A stretch of DNA of 64,000 bases from Brevundimonas fontaquae (GTDB lineage: Bacteria > Pseudomonadota > Alphaproteobacteria > Caulobacterales > Caulobacteraceae): positions 992,001-1,056,000 of the forward strand of contig NZ_CP070968.1 in the NCBI RefSeq assembly GCF_017086445.1, read 5' to 3'. A program made the translations under genes and the position numbers. Shown in pieces: positions 60,760 to 64,000 of the stretch (its first letter is position 1; every line of letters starts with the position of its first letter). A model generated the notes under the pieces. That model was not told where the DNA came from and did no database searches. It worked only from the letters and a program-made list of their open reading frames with translations.

Positions 60760-62648
60760 GCGGCGGCTCCGGCGCTCTGCAGGGCGGAGGCGACGTCTTC
60801 GGCTGACATCTCTCCGATCAACCGGCTACCCGGCGCTTCAGTCGCCGAAGGCGACAGGAAAATCATCGTCGGCGGCCCGACCACCCCGTGCCGCTCAAGA
60901 AGCGCGCGCGCCTCGGGGGTGCTGCGCGTGACGTCGACCTTGATCAGGTCGGTTTCCGAAAGGCCGGCGATCACGGCGGGGTCCTCGAACACCGTCCGCT
61001 CGATCACCCTGCAGCTGACGCACCAGTCGGCGGTGAAATAGACCAGGGCGGGACGTTCGCGGGCGCCGGCATCGGCGACGGCGCGGTCCAGCGCGGCCTG
61101 ATCGAGCACGACCGCCGCGGTCTCCACCGGCGCGTCGGCTGTGACTCCGGCGGGACGCGCCAGGGGTTCGAGCGGGCGCCACGGGTCGTCCGCCCCGAGA
61201 CTAAGTCCGACCAGCTGTAACAGGCCCCAGGTCGCGGCCGCCAGGCCGGCGACGCGGGCGACGCCGCTTCTCAGGTTTGGGCTGAGGGGCTGGAACAGGC
61301 CGAGGGCGGCAGCCAGACCGAGCGCCAGCGCCGCGCCGAGAACCAGCGTCGCCGTCGGCGGCAGGATGCGGCCGGCCAGCCACCAGGCCATGCCCAGGAA
61401 GATGAAGCCGAACAGCATCTTGACCCGGTCCATCCACGGCCCAGCCTTGGGCAGGAAGCGCGCGCCGACCGTGCCGAACACGATCAACGGCACCCCCTTG
61501 CCCAGGCCCAGGAAGAACAGGGCCGCCGCGCCCAGCCCAACGTCGCCGGTCTGGGCGATGTAGAGCAGGGCGCCCGCCAGGGGCGCGGTGACGCAAGGCC
61601 CCACGATAAGGGCGGAGACGAAGCCCAGACCTGCGGCTGAGGGCAGGGAGCGCCGCCCATCGCCGCCGTCGCGGGAGAGGCGGCTGGTCCAGGCCGAGGG
61701 CAGTTGCAGCTCGAAGCCGCCGAACATCGACGCGGCGAGGATGACGAAGACGACAGCGAGCGCGCCCACGGCCCAAACAGACTGGAGCGCCATCTGCAGG
61801 TTCTGTCCGGACCAGGCGGCCGCGACGCCCAGGAGGGCGAAGGCGATGGAGAGGCCGAGCACATAGGCGACCGAGAGCGTCAGGCCTCGGCGCGTACCGC
61901 GCCCGTCCACGCCGCGTCCGATGACGCCAGCCAGAATCGGATACATGGGAAAGACGCAGGGCGTGAAGGCCAGCAGCACGCCGAAACCGAAGAAGGCGAG
62001 GAGAACCCAGGTCGCCCCGCCCTGCAGCGCCAGACGATCGACGAAGCCCGGGTTGGCGTCCAGAGTGACCGCCGGCGATGATGCGACCGGCGAAGGCGCC
62101 GACGCGCCCTCCTGACTCGCAGCCGCGGGTAGAGCGTCAGGCGCCTGGATCGCCAGCATGGCGGCGGCCTGTGCGGTCTGCGCATCGGCCTCCCGCGCGG
62201 CCACGTCGGACTGCGGCCGGGTCGGCACGTCGATGGTGCGTGTCATCGGCGGGTAGCAGATCGAGTCCTCGAGGCAGCCCTGATAGGTGATGTTGACCGA
62301 CGTCGGCTCGCCCGCCTGCGTCAACGTCCGGGCCGACAGGGTCGCGCGACCTGCATCATGCCAGACGTCGACGACGCCGAAGCCCGGATCGTCCTTGGTT
62401 TCACCAGCGGCCAGTTCAAGCAGCAGCGACTGTTTCCCGCCCGGCGTGCTGGCGACGGTGTGATCGCGATAGAGATAGTGGCCGGGCGCGATGTCCCAGG
62501 CGAAGGCCAGGTCGCCGTCAGCCTCGCGCGTCACCGTCAGGGCGAAGGCCTTGTCGGGCGAAAGCGGAGCCTGACCCAGAGCCGAACCCGGCAGGGCGAA
62601 GGACAGGATTGCGAGAGCGGCGGGCAGCAGTCGGCGGAAAAACCTCAT
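60756..62648 (-). CDS. dsbD: thiol:disulfide interchange protein DsbD
   Basis: 630 residues from ATG 62648 (ATG 62654 possible). Signal peptide, then the N-terminal periplasmic domain with the redox Cys pair in QGCLEDSICYPP, eight membrane helices with FTPCVFPMYP and VGPCVTAPLAG (membrane cysteine pair), and C-terminal thioredoxin domain TADWCVSCRVIERTVF. It passes electrons from cytosolic thioredoxin to periplasmic partners. First gene of the six-gene operon, 22 bp after a CTTAAG box. Confidence 0.93.
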   Translation of the reverse strand: MRFFRRLLPAALAILSFALPGSALGQAPLSPDKAFALTVTREADGDLAFAWDIAPGHYLYRDHTVASTPGGKQSLLLELAAGETKDDPGFGVVDVWHDAGRATLSARTLTQAGEPTSVNITYQGCLEDSICYPPMTRTIDVPTRPQSDVAAREADAQTAQAAAMLAIQAPDALPAAASQEGASAPSPVASSPAVTLDANPGFVDRLALQGGATWVLLAFFGFGVLLAFTPCVFPMYPILAGVIGRGVDGRGTRRGLTLSVAYVLGLSIAFALLGVAAAWSGQNLQMALQSVWAVGALAVVFVILAASMFGGFELQLPSAWTSRLSRDGGDGRRSLPSAAGLGFVSALIVGPCVTAPLAGALLYIAQTGDVGLGAAALFFLGLGKGVPLIVFGTVGARFLPKAGPWMDRVKMLFGFIFLGMAWWLAGRILPPTATLVLGAALALGLAAALGLFQPLSPNLRSGVARVAGLAAATWGLLQLVGLSLGADDPWRPLEPLARPAGVTADAPVETAAVVLDQAALDRAVADAGARERPALVYFTADWCVSCRVIERTVFEDPAVIAGLSETDLIKVDVTRSTPEARALLERHGVVGPPTMIFLSPSATEAPGSRLIGEMSAEDVASALQSAGAAA

Positions 62649-62670
62649 GGCCATCTCGTCGGCAAGCGAG

Positions 62671-62687
62671 CTTAAGTCAGGCTTAAG
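62671..62687. promoter_or_regulatory. PmrA/QseB-type box 3 (dsbD / response regulator)
   Basis: CTTAAG-TCAGG-CTTAAG in the 62-bp divergent gap, 23-24 bp from both the dsbD and the response-regulator start codons. It could control both directions. Confidence 0.75.
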
Positions 62688-62710
62688 CCGGAGCTTGCAC
62701 GTCACACCGC

Positions 62711-63364
62711 ATGAGATTGCTCGCCATAGAAGACGATCCCGTTCTCGCCGACGGTCTGCAGGTCGGGCTCAGCGCTTGCGGCTGGACGGTCGAGGTCGTC
62801 GGGCGGGTGGAAGACGCCCTTGCGGCGCTTGAGAGTTCGGCGTTCGATGCGGTCGTGCTGGACCTGGGCCTGCCCGACGGCGACGGACTTTCGGTGCTGC
62901 GCTTTGTTCGCGAGCGCGACATGGATGTCGGCGTGGTCGTCTTGTCGGCGCGCGACGACAGTCGGGACCGCATTCTGGGTCTGGACGCCGGCGCAGACGA
63001 CTATGTCGGCAAGCCGTTCGATCTCGACGAACTGGCAGCGCGATTGCGCGCGGTGCGGCGTCGCCTGCTTGGACGCTCGACACCCGCCTTGCGCCACGGC
63101 GGGGTGACCGTCGATCCCAAATCCCGCCTGGCTTGGCGTGAAGACGGTGACCTTCCCCTTTCGAGACGTGAGTTCGCCATTCTGGAAGCCCTGATGGAAC
63201 GACCCGCGCAGGTGCTGTCGCGCAGTCAGTTGGAAGAACGGCTCTACGGCTGGCAGGAGGAGATCGGCTCCAACGCCGTAGAGGTGCATATCCACTATCT
63301 ACGGGCCAAGTTGGGAGCGGGCTTTATCCGCACCGTGCGCGGCGTGGGATACACCCTGCAATGA
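62711..63364 (+). CDS. OmpR-family response regulator, QseB/PmrA-like
   Basis: 217 residues. Receiver domain with acidic E7-D8-D9, phospho-acceptor Asp51 in VLDLGLPDGDG, and Lys in VGKPFDLDELAARL. The C-terminal winged helix is typical of the QseB/PmrA/TctD branch (LSRREFAILEALMERPAQVLSRSQLEERLYGWQEEIGSNAVEVHIHYLRAKL). It is coupled to the sensor kinase by ATGA. The perfect tandem-hexamer box in its promoter suggests autoregulation. Confidence 0.93.
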   Translation: MRLLAIEDDPVLADGLQVGLSACGWTVEVVGRVEDALAALESSAFDAVVLDLGLPDGDGLSVLRFVRERDMDVGVVVLSARDDSRDRILGLDAGADDYVGKPFDLDELAARLRAVRRRLLGRSTPALRHGGVTVDPKSRLAWREDGDLPLSRREFAILEALMERPAQVLSRSQLEERLYGWQEEIGSNAVEVHIHYLRAKLGAGFIRTVRGVGYTLQ

Positions 63365-64000
63365 GCTCGATCCGCCTGCGTCTGTTCGCCACTCTCGCCC
63401 TCGTGACCGCTCTGGTCTGGGGCGGCGCCGTCTTCTGGGTCGAAATCCAGACCCGGGCCGAAGTGCAACGGGTGCTGGACCGCCGCCTGATGGAATCGGC
63501 TCGTATGGTCTCTTCCCTGATGCAGGCCGGAAGCGTCCGTCCAGCGATCCAGGCCCCGGACACTGGGGCGGCCGATGTTTACGACCGTCAGCTCTCCTGC
63601 CAGATCTGGTCGCTGGAAGGCGATCTGATTGGTCGGTCGCAAAGCGCGCCTGCCGAGCGATTGTCCGAAGGAGCGGACGGGTTCTCCGAACGTACGATCC
63701 GGGGCGAGCGCTGGCGCGTCTACACGGTGCACGACCGTGACGCCGGTTTCAGGGTCATGGTCGGGGACAATCTGGCTGTCCGCGAACATTTGGTCGGTAA
63801 TGTCGTCACCGCCTTGATCGGTCCAGCAGTCCTCGGCCTGCTGGCGCTGGGTGTGCTGATCTGGTGGTCGGTCGGACGGGGGCTCGCGCCGATCCGGCAA
63901 ATGACCCGCAGTCTTGCGGTACGGGACGCCGAGGATCTGACCGCGCTGGACGTATCGCCGGACGCTCGCGAACTCCGTCCCTTTGCCCTGGCGCTGAACG
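63361..64000 (+). CDS. sensor histidine kinase, N-terminal part (gene runs off window)
   Basis: The ATG at 63361 overlaps the response-regulator stop. The 213 residues present contain TM1 (LRLFATLALVTALVWGGAVFWVE), a periplasmic sensor region of about 135 residues resembling the 2CSK_N domain of QseC/TctE kinases, TM2 (VTALIGPAVLGLLALGVLIWW) and the beginning of HAMP (GLAPIRQMTRSLA). The histidine and ATPase domains lie beyond 64,000. The signal is unknown. Confidence 0.88.
   Translation, partial: MSSIRLRLFATLALVTALVWGGAVFWVEIQTRAEVQRVLDRRLMESARMVSSLMQAGSVRPAIQAPDTGAADVYDRQLSCQIWSLEGDLIGRSQSAPAERLSEGADGFSERTIRGERWRVYTVHDRDAGFRVMVGDNLAVREHLVGNVVTALIGPAVLGLLALGVLIWWSVGRGLAPIRQMTRSLAVRDAEDLTALDVSPDARELRPFALALN

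Larger units (their letters stand above)
27584..64000. mobile_element. probable integrated genomic island (right end not in window)
   Basis: Left boundary: the tRNA-Ala fragment with an adjacent integrase. The content to the right is accessory: duplicated regulators, a frameshifted gene, and a long sulfide/respiration/thiol cluster with its own ArsR and two-component regulators. No copy of the 45-bp att sequence and no intact tRNA-Ala was seen up to 64,000, so the extent is inferred. The integrase may alternatively be a remnant of a smaller, older element. Confidence 0.45.

Overview
The window is GC-rich DNA from an alphaproteobacterium. It is most likely a Brevundimonas-type member of the Caulobacteraceae: it carries a close match to the cell-cycle response regulator CpdR, a TonB-dependent receptor with an alanine/glutamine-rich N-terminus, tightly packed genes with ATGA overlaps, and few strong terminators. 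The assignment rests on gene content and composition, not on a database search.

Positions 1 to about 27,500 look like ordinary chromosome. In order they hold a DUF4893 lipoprotein (cut by the window edge), a class C beta-lactamase-like hydrolase, a marR/S41-peptidase operon, a BCCT osmolyte transporter, a TonB receptor, a LysE exporter, clpB, prmC, a BrkB-family membrane protein, hslU, a HExxH protease, ppa, a probable small RNA with its own promoter and terminator, an N-formylglutamate amidohydrolase, cpdR, tRNA-Val(GAC), a DEDDh exonuclease, rsgA and several DUF proteins. A small accessory patch at 12.8-14.8 kb interrupts this. It has an orphan putative zinc-binding protein, a 44-residue basic protein, four direct copies of a 199-bp palindrome-bounded repeat, and a DUF559 endonuclease-like gene whose stop codon touches the array.

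At 27,584 there is a 3' fragment of a tRNA-Ala(GGC) gene, followed by a tyrosine integrase. This looks like one end of an integrated island. No second att site or intact tRNA-Ala was found to the right, so the island probably runs past the window. Its first part (29-35 kb) has a DUF1275 protein, a spermidine-synthase-like protein, a duplicated HTH/DUF983 set with one frameshifted HTH copy, and a MaeB-type malic enzyme.

From 35.6 to 64 kb almost every gene concerns sulfide/persulfide chemistry, respiration or thiol redox. One long leftward run (51,026 to 43,661) encodes a persulfide-dioxygenase-like BLH protein, two YeeE/YedE proteins, a DUF442 protein, sulfide:quinone reductase, a TSUP exporter and a CIO-type cytochrome bd oxidase. 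A second (43,559 to 35,605) encodes a porin, a divergent cbb3 oxidase with a CcoS-like extension on CcoN and a three-heme CcoP-like subunit, a TsdA-like cytochrome and a CcoI-like P-type ATPase. Rightward is peroxiredoxin, a BigR/SqrR-type ArsR repressor with the two sensor cysteines, and a cupin. Further right are a second peroxiredoxin/BLH pair, an AcfC-like binding protein, an L,D-transpeptidase and a dsbD-tlpA-dsbA-soxB-like-methyltransferase-dsrE operon, then a QseB/PmrA-type two-component pair.

Two regulatory layers can be read from the DNA. A 14-bp motif, identical at 13 positions, lies before both peroxiredoxin/BLH modules and is a candidate operator for the ArsR repressor. Three perfect CTTAAG-N5-CTTAAG boxes lie before the porin/cbb3 operon, before the L,D-transpeptidase, and between dsbD and the response-regulator gene; they are candidate sites for that regulator. 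My reading is a mobile island that lets the host sense and oxidise sulfide while respiring through a sulfide-tolerant oxidase.
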